Below, piece after piece: positions 9,361-19,640 of a DNA stretch of 64,000 nt. The position numbers and the translations under genes were made by a program. Position 1 is the stretch's first letter; each line of letters begins with the position of its first letter. The stretch lies in the NCBI GenBank assembly GCA_019637795.1, contig JAHBUY010000002.1, forward strand, positions 248,001 through 312,000, read 5' to 3'. This DNA is from a bacterium. Its GTDB lineage: Bacteria; Desulfobacterota; Binatia; HRBIN30; CADEER01. A model generated the notes under the pieces. The model was not told the DNA's origin. It saw nothing but the letters and a program-made list of their open reading frames with translations, and made no database searches.

Positions 9361-9384
9361 GGGGCGGGTCGCATGACCCGCCCC
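9361..9384 (+). terminator. Strong hairpin after the PKD gene
   Basis: GGGGCGGGTC - GCAT - GACCCGCCCC: a perfect 10 bp stem with a 4-base loop, 10 bp after the PKD stop codon. It lacks a T-run, but its place between two operons fits a transcription stop. Confidence 0.6.
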
Positions 9385-9564
9385 TCGCGGCGCGGCGCCG
9401 CCGGCGGTGCCGCGACGGCGCCGAGGAGGCGTGGTGAGCCCCTCGTCGTTGCACGCGAACGCCTCCCGGAGGATGCGAGATGAGGGGGCGGCGCGCCAGG
9501 CGCCGGCGGTTTCGTCTCCCCCACTTCTCCGGCCCTCGCGGTGCTGGTACGGTCGCGGATTCGC

Positions 9565-11373
<1,809 letters not shown>

Positions 11374-11508
11374 GGCGCGGGACGCGATGCGCGCTCGCCG
11401 TCCGCGGCGTGCAGGACGCGGATCGAGCCGCGCGCCACGATCGTTGGACCACCTTGACTCCGATGCACCCGCCCCCGAAGATCGCGGCGCGAAAGCGAGG
11501 CTGACTGG

Positions 11509-12525
11509 ATGAGCGGCAACGGCAAGAAGATCGCGATCGTCGGTGCGACCGGCGCCGTCGGCGAAGTGCTCCTGCAGGTGCTGGAGGAGCGGCGCTTCCC
11601 GGTGGCCGAGCTGCGGCCGCTGGCGAGCGAGCGCTCCGCCGGCACCACCGTCCAGTTCAACGGCCGCGATCTTCCGGTCGACCTGGCGCGCCCGGAGGCC
11701 TTCGACGGCGCCGACTTCGTGTTCTTCGCCGCCACCGGCACCCTCTCCAAGGAGCTGGCGCCGGAAGCGGCGCGGCGCGGCGCGGTGGCGATCGACAAGT
11801 CCGGCACCTGGCGGATGGAGCCGAGCGTGCCGCTGGTGGTGCCCGAGATCAATCCGCATGCGCTCGCGGCCCACCAGGGCATCGTCGCCTGCCCCAACTG
11901 CACCACCATCGGCTTCGTGATGGCGCTCGAACCGATCCGCCGCGCCGCCGGCCTCACCTCGGTCGTGGTGACGACCCTGCAGGCCGTCAGCGGCGCCGGC
12001 AAGCCCGGCGTCGACGAGCTCGACGCCCAGATCGCCGCCGCGGCGCGCGGCGAGTCGCCGGTCGCCACCACCTTCGCGGCGCCGATCGCCTTCAACGTCG
12101 TGCCGTTGTGCGAGACCTTCCGCGACGACGGCTACTCGACCGAGGAGGTCAAGCTGCTGCACGAGACGCGCAAGATCCTGGAGATGCCGACCCTCGACGT
12201 CACCATGACGTGCGTGCGGGTGCCGGTGCCGGTCGGCCACTCGGCGACCTGCCTGATCGCGACCGAGCGCCCGCTGACGCCCGAGGCGGCGCGCGCCGCG
12301 CTCGCCGCCTTCCCCGGCGTGCGGGTGATCGACGACCCCGCCCACAACGCCTTTCCCACCCCGGCCGACGTCGCCGGCCGCGACGAGGTGCTGGTCGGCC
12401 GCATCCGCCGCGACCTCGGCTCCGACCGCCTGTGGCTGTGGGAGGTCTCCGACAACCTGCGCAAGGGCGCCGCCACCAACGCCGTGCAGATCGCCGAGGA
12501 GATGATCCGCCAGGGACTGAAGTAG
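11509..12525 (+). CDS. asd: Aspartate-semialdehyde dehydrogenase
   Basis: 338 residues, ATG start. The NADP-binding loop is GATGAVG at residues 12-18 and the catalytic cysteine is C131 in ACPNCTTIG. The substrate-binding region has SGAGKPGVDEL and the C-terminal DNLRKGAATNAVQIAE is a strong family signature. The enzyme reduces aspartyl-phosphate to aspartate semialdehyde, the branch point to lysine/diaminopimelate, threonine and methionine. Its 3' end converges on the histidine kinase gene with only 10 bp between stop codons. Confidence 0.96.
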   Translation: MSGNGKKIAIVGATGAVGEVLLQVLEERRFPVAELRPLASERSAGTTVQFNGRDLPVDLARPEAFDGADFVFFAATGTLSKELAPEAARRGAVAIDKSGTWRMEPSVPLVVPEINPHALAAHQGIVACPNCTTIGFVMALEPIRRAAGLTSVVVTTLQAVSGAGKPGVDELDAQIAAAARGESPVATTFAAPIAFNVVPLCETFRDDGYSTEEVKLLHETRKILEMPTLDVTMTCVRVPVPVGHSATCLIATERPLTPEAARAALAAFPGVRVIDDPAHNAFPTPADVAGRDEVLVGRIRRDLGSDRLWLWEVSDNLRKGAATNAVQIAEEMIRQGLK

Positions 12526-12535
12526 TCCCGTGGCG

Positions 12536-14530
12536 CTACGGGGCCGCCGCCGCGGCGGTCCCGGCCATCGGCGCCGCCGCCTCGAGCGGCAGCCACACCC
12601 GGAACACCGATCCTCTGCCGACCTCGCTCTCGAGCGAGATGGTCCCGCCGAGGGCGTCGAGCAGGCGCTTGACGATGTAGAGTCCGAGCCCGGCGCCGCC
12701 GCGCAGGCGGGTGCGGGTCACCTCGAGCTGGCGGAACGGCTCGAAGATCATCCCCTGCGCGTCGCGCGGGATGCCGACCCCGGTGTCGACGATCGCGAAT
12801 TCGATGCCGCCGTCGCGCGCCGACGCCGACAGCGACACCTCGCCGGTGTCGGTGAACTTCACCGCGTTGCCGACCAGGTTCTTGAGCACCATCTTCAGCT
12901 TCACCCGATCGGTGCGCAGAACCGGCAGGCCGTGCCCGGTGAACCAGCGCAGCGCCAGGCCGGGACGGTCGAGCCCCGTCGCGTACTCGCGCCCCACCTC
13001 GTCCACCAGCTCGGCGATCGCGACGTCGCTGACGTCGACCGCGATCCGCTTCGCCTCGAGGCGGCTGAGGTCCAGGGTGGCGCTGATCAGGTCGAGCAAC
13101 TCGCGAGCGCTGCGGTCGGCGCGCCGCAGCGGGTCGCGCTGCCGATCGGTGAGCGACCCGAAGGCGCCGTCGAGCAGCAGCTCGTGGTAGCCGATGATGA
13201 TGTTGAGCGGCGACCGCAGCTCGTGGGACATCGTGGCGACGAACTCCGACTTCAGTCGATTGGCCCCGTCCAGCTCCTCGACCAGCCGCGCGGTCTCCAG
13301 CGCCAGCGAGGCGAGGTGCGCGATCCCCTGCGCGATGCGCAACGCGCGCGGTGCGAAGAGGTCGGACCGGCCGCGGTACTCCGCCGCCTGCACGCCGATC
13401 AGGCCGTCGCCGCGCCGCAGCGCCATGCACAGCAGGACGGTGGTGCCGAGATCGCGCCACAGCGCCGACGGCGGCCCCGAGAGATCCTCGACGCGGTACT
13501 GGATCACGCCCTCGCGGGCGATCCGGCGCTCGAAGTCCCGCACCATGTTCTCCGGATACGCCACGACGCGCAGCGTCTCCCACTGCTCCGCCGTGTCGCC
13601 GTACCCGGCGGCGGCGCGCAGCTCGCGGTGGTCGGCGTCCCACAGGTAGGTGTGGCTGGCGTCGCACTGCAGCGCCTCGCTGGTGAGGTGGCAGAGGCGG
13701 TCGAGGATGCGCTTGGTGTCGGGCAACGCGATCAGCTCGCGCGCCACCCGCGCCAGCGCCTCGTCGACCGCGGCGCGGTCCTGCAGGTCGGCGGTCGAGG
13801 CGGCCAGCGCCCGCTCGCGATCGAAGACCGCCCGGCGCACGCGGTCGGCGGCGGCGGCCCCGGCGATCGACAGCAGCCCCGCGATGCACGGCCCGAGCAG
13901 CACGTGCGTCGCCGCGCCGCGCGCCGCCTCGTCCGGCCGCAGCAGCGCCATCGCCCCGATCAGCATCGCCATGGTGAGGGCGACGGAGATCGACTGCACC
14001 CGCACCCCCCACGGCACCAGCAGCGCGGTGGCGAGCATCTTCACCGCGACGTACAGCGAGGTGCCGGAGGTCGAGGTGGTCGCCAGCTCCAGGCGGCCGA
14101 TCAGCGACGCCGTGTAGACGATCTCGGCGCACTGCATCACGCCGACCGGGTGGGCGCGCCAGGGCCCGAGAAATGCCAGCCACGCCAGCAGCGGCACGGC
14201 GAGCTGGATGAGGTTCGGCACCCACTCGGCGCGGAAGCGGTCGGGCGCCGCCACGGCGACGCTCAACTGGAACAGCAGGGTGACGCCGGTCACGGCGACG
14301 GCGGTCCACGGCACGCTCGCGCTCAGGAGCTCGCGGCGGTACGACGCGTAGGCTCTATCGGCCACTTCGTTCTCCGGCGGCAGCGCGGGAACTCTAGGAG
14401 GCGGTGCGCCGAGGAACAAGCCGCGCCGGCTTCGCCGGGGCAGGGAGGCGCGACCGATGGACGGCCGCCTTGCGCTCGCGGACGCGCACCACGTCGCGGC
14501 GACCGCGCCCCCCGCGGGGCCGCCGTTCAT
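12536..14530 (-). CDS. Membrane sensor histidine kinase with GAF domain
   Basis: 664 residues if the ATG at 14530 is used; that ATG overlaps the TGA of the upstream coiled-coil gene (ATGA). A GTG at 14365 (protein starting VADRAYASYR) is an alternative, since the first 55 residues are low-complexity. After that come about six hydrophobic segments within about residues 70-230, a GAF-type domain (about 260-410), the HisKA H-box (ATMSHELRSPLN) and HATPase motifs NLVGNAVKFTDTGE, DTGVGIP and GAGLGLYIVK. It should autophosphorylate on the H-box histidine. No intact receiver gene is adjacent; the coupled coiled-coil protein ends in a receiver-like domain and is the likeliest partner. Confidence 0.88.
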   Translation of the reverse strand: MNGGPAGGAVAATWCASASARRPSIGRASLPRRSRRGLFLGAPPPRVPALPPENEVADRAYASYRRELLSASVPWTAVAVTGVTLLFQLSVAVAAPDRFRAEWVPNLIQLAVPLLAWLAFLGPWRAHPVGVMQCAEIVYTASLIGRLELATTSTSGTSLYVAVKMLATALLVPWGVRVQSISVALTMAMLIGAMALLRPDEAARGAATHVLLGPCIAGLLSIAGAAAADRVRRAVFDRERALAASTADLQDRAAVDEALARVARELIALPDTKRILDRLCHLTSEALQCDASHTYLWDADHRELRAAAGYGDTAEQWETLRVVAYPENMVRDFERRIAREGVIQYRVEDLSGPPSALWRDLGTTVLLCMALRRGDGLIGVQAAEYRGRSDLFAPRALRIAQGIAHLASLALETARLVEELDGANRLKSEFVATMSHELRSPLNIIIGYHELLLDGAFGSLTDRQRDPLRRADRSARELLDLISATLDLSRLEAKRIAVDVSDVAIAELVDEVGREYATGLDRPGLALRWFTGHGLPVLRTDRVKLKMVLKNLVGNAVKFTDTGEVSLSASARDGGIEFAIVDTGVGIPRDAQGMIFEPFRQLEVTRTRLRGGAGLGLYIVKRLLDALGGTISLESEVGRGSVFRVWLPLEAAAPMAGTAAAAAP

Positions 14531-17500
14531 CCCGTCGCCCGCAGGCCGTCCGGGTCGCTCTGCAGATCGACGAGCACGCGCGCCATCTCGGCGCTGAGAT
14601 CGTCGGCGGAGAAGCGGCAGTCGGCGAGGACGCGCAGCGCGTCGGCGCGGAATCGCGCCAGGTCGAGCGGCTCGCCGAGCGCGAAGATGATGGGCAGGCT
14701 CGCGGTCTTGGCGTCGGCGCGCAGGCGATTCACCAGCCGGATCCCCTCGGCGCGCGGCAGCGTGAGGTCGATCAGGATGGCGTCCGGCTTCACCATCGAC
14801 ACCAGGTCGTAGGCCTGACGGCCGTCGAGCGCGACCGAGGTCGAGCACTTCACCCGGTTCAACACCGCCCGGATCTCGTTCATCACCTCGATCTTGTCGC
14901 TCACCATCAGCAGGCGCTGCGTCCCGCCGGGGCGCTCGAGCAGCCGGGTGGCGCAGTCGTCGGGCGAGAAGGGATGCGGGATGATGTCGGTGATGCCCAC
15001 GATGACGCCGCGCGAGCCATGCGCCAGGTAGGTGAAGGCGCGCGGCTCGTGCATGCCCCAGCGTGCGTCGCAGATCGCCTCCAGCGGATCGCAGTCCTTG
15101 GCCAGCAGGTTCACCGCCAGCAGTGGATCGAGGCCGGGGACGTCGGTCGTGCACTCGGCGTGCGCCGTGTAGCGCAGGGCGGCGCAGCGCTCCACCTGGG
15201 CGCGCACCGCCTCGCGCAGCGCCGCGTGATCCTCGATGTGGATCACCAGTCGCGGCTCGTCGCTCGACGGCAGCGCGCGCGCCGGCGGCGCCGGCGCCGG
15301 TCGGCTGTCCACCAGGCGCATCTCGGTGGCCGGCGCGGGGCTCGAGGGGACCAGCACCGCGGCGGCGTCCTCGACCGCGACGCGCAGGTCGTCTTCCGGC
15401 GCCGGCGGCGGCTCCGCCAGCGGTCGCAGCCGCGGCCGGTGGCTCTCCAGCTCCCGCACCTGCAGCTCGTACAGGTCGCGCTCGCGTCGCAGATCCGCGA
15501 GCTGCGCGGCGCCGTCCTCGACCGCCGCCTCGACCACCTGGAGCTGCTCCTGCAGGCGCTGCACCTCGATGTCGCGCTGCTGCAGCGCATCCGTGCGCTG
15601 GTTCAGCTCCAGCATGTAGAGACTGACGGCCTGCGAGTGGCGCTGGGCGGCGTCGGCCTGCTGTCGCTCGACGTCCTCCAGGCGCGCCCGCAGGCGCAGC
15701 AGCTCGCTCTTCAGGCGTTCCGCATCGTCGGCGTCGGCGAGCCGGCGCCGCAGCGCCTCCCGCTCGTCCTGCAGCGCATCGCGCAGCGCGCCGAGCGATG
15801 CGACCTGCGTCCGCAGATCCTCGGCATCGCGCTCGGCGCCGGCCAACTCCTCGCGCAGGCCCGCCAGCTCCAGGTCGCGATCGCGCTGCCGCTCGCCGCG
15901 TTCGGCCGCGAGCTGCGCCGCCAGGGCGTCGCGACCGCGCCCCGCCTCGTCGCGCTCGGCGGCGAGCGTGGCCAACCGCTCCTCGGCGTCGAACCGCTGC
16001 TGCTGCAGCGCCAGGATCTCGGCCTCCAGGTCGCGCTGGCGCAGGCGTGCCGCCTCGGCGACCTGTTCACTCGCCGCCGCCCGGTCCTCGAGCTGCGCGC
16101 CGGTGGAACGGCTCGCCTCGAGCTGCTGCTGGGAGAAGGCCAGCTCCTCGATCAGGCGATCGCGCGCCGCGGCCAACCGCTGCAGCTCCGACTCGGCGCT
16201 GCCCAGCCGGTCGCCGCGCCCGCTCAGCTCGCCGCGCAGCCGCGCCTCGGTCTCGCGCGCCGCCAGCATCCCCTCCTCGAGGCGGGCCACGCGGCCCCGC
16301 CACTCCTCGTGCTCTCCGGCGGCGCGCAGCAGATCGTCCTGCAACTGCGCCACGGCGATCAGCAGGCGGTCGCGTTCCGCCTCCGCCGCCGCGCAGCGCG
16401 GGGCCAGCGACGCGACGTCCTCGCCCAGCGCCGCGAGTTGGCCCTGCACCTCGTCGCGGGCGGCGAGCGCGGCGTCGCGCGCCTCGCGCAGCGCCGCCAG
16501 CTCGGCGACGGCATCCGCCTGCGCCGCCAGCTCGCGCCGCAACGCCCCGACCTCGGCGAACGCCTCGTCGAGCGCCGCGCTCGCGTCGGCGCGTTCCCGG
16601 GCGACGGTCGCTTCCAACTCCGCGAGCTGCTGGCGCAACGTCGCGACGGCGGCGGCGGCGGCGGCTTCCTCCGCCCGCGCCTCGGCCCGCTCGGCCTCGA
16701 GGGCGGCCGCCCGTGCCACGGCCTCCTCCAGCGCGGCCGCCGTTGCCCGCGCCCCGTCGGCTTCCGCCGCCCGCGCCGCCTCGATACGGGCGAGCCGATC
16801 CGCGAGCGCCTCCTGCTCCGCGGCGGCGGCGCGCTGCCGCGCCGCCGCGGTCTCGCCCGCATCCAGGGCCTCGGCCAACGCCGCCTCGCGCGCCGCCAGC
16901 GTCTGCCGCAACTCCTGCAGCGCCGCCCGGCTGGCGTGCTCGCGCTCGCTCAGCGCCTCGCTGGCGCGCTGGGTGGCGTCCTCCGCGCTCCGCGCCCGCG
17001 CCTCGGCCGCGGCGAGCTCGCGCTCGAACCCGTGGCCGCGCTGCTCGCTCTGGCTCAGTCGCGTCCCCAGCGCCGTGCAGCGTTCGGTGAGCGTCTGCAC
17101 CGCGGCGGCGAGCTCCTCCTGCCCGGCGGTCGCCGCGGCCGCCGCCGCCTCGGCCGCGGCCAGGCGCTCGCGCGCCGCGGCCAGCTCCGCCGCCGCATCG
17201 TCGGTCAGCGCCAGCGCCGCCGCGCGCTGCGCCGTCAGCTCCGCCTCCAACCGCTGCCGCTCGGCGGCCGCGGCGCGCTCCGCCGCCGCGAGGCGCGATT
17301 CGCACGCCCGCAAGGCCGCCGTTGCCGCGGCGACGTCGGCGCCCAGGCGTTGCGCCTCGGCCTGCCCGGCGGCCAGTCGGGTCGCCATCTCGTCGCGCGC
17401 CGCGCTCGCCGCCGCGAGCGCCTCGGCGCCCCCGGCGAGGTCGCGCTCGAGCTGCGACCGCGCCGCGACCTGCGTCGCGAGGTCCGCCTCGAGGCGCTGT

Positions 17501-19179
17501 CGCGCCTCCGCCTGCTCCGCCGCCTGCGCCGCGAGATGCCGCCGCTCCGCCTCCCACGACTCGGCCGCCTGCGCCTGCGCGCCCTCCAGCTCGCGCAGCG
17601 CCTGCCGGGCCGCCTCCGCCTCGCCCTGCGCCGCGCCGCGCGCGGCCTGTTCGCCGCGCAGCGCCTCCCGCAGCTCGCCGCGCTCGCCGGCCAGCGCCGC
17701 CAGAGCGCTCGCCTGTTCCGCCCGGTCCGCCTCGAGCCGCTGTCGCGCCTCCGCCTGCTCCGCCACCTGCGCCGCGAGATGCCGCCGCTCCTCCTCCCAC
17801 GACTCGGCCGCCTGCGCCTGCGCGTCCTCCAGCTCGCGCAGCGCCTGCCGGGCCGCCTCCGCCTCGCCCTGCGCCGCCCCGCGCGCGGCCTGTTCGCCGC
17901 GCAGCGCCTGCGCGGTGGCGTCGGCCTCGGCGCGCAGGGCCGCCAGCGCCGCCAGCGTCCCGTCGCGTTCCGCCGTCGCCGAGGCCACGGTCCGCCGCAG
18001 CGCCGCCGCGGTTGCCTCGCGCTCCTCCAGGGCGGCGCGCAGCCGCTCGCATTGCTCGCGAAGGGTGTCGATCTCGCCGCCGCGGCTCGAGAGCTCGGCC
18101 GCCTGGGCGGCGCTGCACTCGGCGATGTCATCGCGCTCGCGCGCCACCTGCTCGCAGCGGTCGGCGAGGGAGGAGGCGGTCGCCTGCGCGTCCGCGAGCT
18201 GCCGCTCCAGCTCCGCCAACGCTCGCGTCCGCTCGTCCTTGTCCGCCGCCTGCGTCGCCTCGAGCGCTGCCAGGCGCTCGTTCAGCGCCTGGTTGTCGGC
18301 GCCGACCTTGGCCGCCGCGGCGGCGTGGCGATCGCGCTCCGCCTCGAGCGCGGCGGCCGCGGCGCGCAGGGCGACGAGCTCGCCGCGCGCCTCCTCCGCG
18401 GCGGCGCGCGCCCCGGCATCGGCGGCGGCGAGCGCCGCCTCGAGCTCGCGCACGCACGCGGCGAGCGCCTGCAGCCCCTCCTCCCGCTCGCCGAGGAGGG
18501 CGTCGAGGGCGCTGACGCGGTTGGCCAGCGCGGCGACCTGGGCGGCATCGGCCTCGCGCGCCAGGCGCAGGGACTCGACCTCGGCGGCGGCGGAGGCGAG
18601 CCGCCCGGCCAGCTCGTCGGCGCGCGCCCGCTCGGCGGACATCGCCGCCTGCTGCCGTTGCAGCTCGCCGCTGAGGGTATCGCGGGCAGCCGCGTCCGCC
18701 GCCAGCGCCTGTTCCAGGTCCGTGAACGCCGCGGCGCGCCGCGCCAGCTCCTCTTCCAGCGTGCGGACGCGGAACTCGGTGGCGCCGAGAATGGTCTGCG
18801 CCTCGGCGGCGGCAGCGACCGCCTCGTCGCGCGCCCGTTCGTGCTCGGTCGCCAGCTCCAGGGCGGCCCGCTGGTCGTCAGCCATCCCGGCCAGGGCGCG
18901 TTCGTAATCGGCGAGCAGGCGGGCCCGTTCCTCGCGCTGCTCGGCAAGAGCGCGCTCCAGCCGGGCCCGCACCTCGGCGCTGCGCGTGGCCTCGCGGAGC
19001 TGGACCTCCATGGCCGAGCGCGCCGCCTGGGCGTCGGCGCGCTCGGCCTCGAGGGCCTCGCGCAGCGCGGCCAGCTCGCGATCGCGCAGGACCAGCTCGC
19101 ACGACGGGTCGGGGGCCGACGGGGCCGCGCCCTCGCGGCCCGCGGCGGGTGCTCCGGAATTGAGCCGATCCTCGCTCAC
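14527..19179 (-). CDS. Giant coiled-coil protein with C-terminal pseudo-receiver domain
   Basis: 1550 residues from GTG 19179, chosen because AGGA sits 6 bases upstream; the frame stays open to 19353 but that part looks non-coding. Residues about 25-1290 are almost unbroken Ala/Glu/Arg/Leu heptads, a coiled coil long enough to span well over 100 nm. The C-terminus is globular: a receiver-like region around residues 1300-1420, then a clearer receiver domain (1422-1550) with the phospho-acceptor-like D1471 in AILIDLTLP. The usual beta-5 lysine is absent (PIIFALGEP), so it is probably a pseudo-receiver. AglZ and FrzS of myxobacteria combine a pseudo-receiver with a long coiled coil at the opposite end and organise motility or polarity. 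The 4-base overlap with the histidine kinase gene implies a joint role, perhaps as a scaffold or polar localiser. Confidence 0.88.
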   Translation of the reverse strand: MSEDRLNSGAPAAGREGAAPSAPDPSCELVLRDRELAALREALEAERADAQAARSAMEVQLREATRSAEVRARLERALAEQREERARLLADYERALAGMADDQRAALELATEHERARDEAVAAAAEAQTILGATEFRVRTLEEELARRAAAFTDLEQALAADAAARDTLSGELQRQQAAMSAERARADELAGRLASAAAEVESLRLAREADAAQVAALANRVSALDALLGEREEGLQALAACVRELEAALAAADAGARAAAEEARGELVALRAAAAALEAERDRHAAAAAKVGADNQALNERLAALEATQAADKDERTRALAELERQLADAQATASSLADRCEQVARERDDIAECSAAQAAELSSRGGEIDTLREQCERLRAALEEREATAAALRRTVASATAERDGTLAALAALRAEADATAQALRGEQAARGAAQGEAEAARQALRELEDAQAQAAESWEEERRHLAAQVAEQAEARQRLEADRAEQASALAALAGERGELREALRGEQAARGAAQGEAEAARQALRELEGAQAQAAESWEAERRHLAAQAAEQAEARQRLEADLATQVAARSQLERDLAGGAEALAAASAARDEMATRLAAGQAEAQRLGADVAAATAALRACESRLAAAERAAAAERQRLEAELTAQRAAALALTDDAAAELAAARERLAAAEAAAAAATAGQEELAAAVQTLTERCTALGTRLSQSEQRGHGFERELAAAEARARSAEDATQRASEALSEREHASRAALQELRQTLAAREAALAEALDAGETAAARQRAAAAEQEALADRLARIEAARAAEADGARATAAALEEAVARAAALEAERAEARAEEAAAAAAVATLRQQLAELEATVARERADASAALDEAFAEVGALRRELAAQADAVAELAALREARDAALAARDEVQGQLAALGEDVASLAPRCAAAEAERDRLLIAVAQLQDDLLRAAGEHEEWRGRVARLEEGMLAARETEARLRGELSGRGDRLGSAESELQRLAAARDRLIEELAFSQQQLEASRSTGAQLEDRAAASEQVAEAARLRQRDLEAEILALQQQRFDAEERLATLAAERDEAGRGRDALAAQLAAERGERQRDRDLELAGLREELAGAERDAEDLRTQVASLGALRDALQDEREALRRRLADADDAERLKSELLRLRARLEDVERQQADAAQRHSQAVSLYMLELNQRTDALQQRDIEVQRLQEQLQVVEAAVEDGAAQLADLRRERDLYELQVRELESHRPRLRPLAEPPPAPEDDLRVAVEDAAAVLVPSSPAPATEMRLVDSRPAPAPPARALPSSDEPRLVIHIEDHAALREAVRAQVERCAALRYTAHAECTTDVPGLDPLLAVNLLAKDCDPLEAICDARWGMHEPRAFTYLAHGSRGVIVGITDIIPHPFSPDDCATRLLERPGGTQRLLMVSDKIEVMNEIRAVLNRVKCSTSVALDGRQAYDLVSMVKPDAILIDLTLPRAEGIRLVNRLRADAKTASLPIIFALGEPLDLARFRADALRVLADCRFSADDLSAEMARVLVDLQSDPDGLRATG
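17482..17904 (-). repeat. Internal duplication inside the coiled-coil gene (two 180 bp copies, 243 bp period)
   Basis: Copies at 17482-17661 and 17725-17904 encode nearly identical 60-residue blocks beginning LRGEQAARGAAQGEAEAARQ. The DNA is also almost identical, which points to a recent in-frame duplication with a period of 81 residues. Confidence 0.85.
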
Positions 19180-19640
19180 GCCATTCCTGGTGCGGGCGCT
19201 GCGGGCGACGCGAATCGACCGGCCGCCCCCTGGCGGGGGGTCGCGCGTGGCGGTGACGCGCAGCGGAGGGGTGCGGAAACACAGGGCGCCATCGGGTCTC
19301 CAGGCTGCACATGGCCAAGCAACGGTTGTGCCGTGTCGGTCGACGCTCGCCATCGAAATGCCTGAACACTCGCCAAGTCATCAGCTTTGAGATGTCGACC
19401 GTCGTGGCGATTGGCGGTCGTTCAAATCTCGACGAATCGGCCGCGACGTGGCGGCGGCGAGGCGTTGCCGATGGCCTGTCAACCCGCACATCACCTCGCG
19501 GCCGGCGCCGACCGCATACCGTTGTTGACCCGGAAAACGTTGCTAGGGTAGTGAATGCGAATTCCGTTACGCACGAGGTCCACGAAGGTTCCGCTGGCCG
19601 CGTCGGCGGTGCGTGGGCGTGTGAAGAGAGGGAGAGGCCG
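19180..19640. promoter_or_regulatory. 461 bp divergent intergenic region, tentative promoter for the acyl-CoA dehydrogenase
   Basis: No gene is convincing here; the open frames are extensions of the flanking genes. Local A+T content rises compared with the flanks. On the + strand TTGACC at 19525-19530 and TAGTGA at 19549-19554, 18 bp apart, are a weak sigma-70-like match. GAGAGGGAGAGG just before ATG 19641 is a purine-rich ribosome-binding stretch. Confidence 0.3.

Noticed and set aside
14404..19365. A 1653-codon forward open frame opposite the coiled-coil gene
   Set aside because: It mirrors the repetitive heptad codons and has no recognisable domain or start signal; the reverse strand carries the receiver domain and a Shine-Dalgarno.
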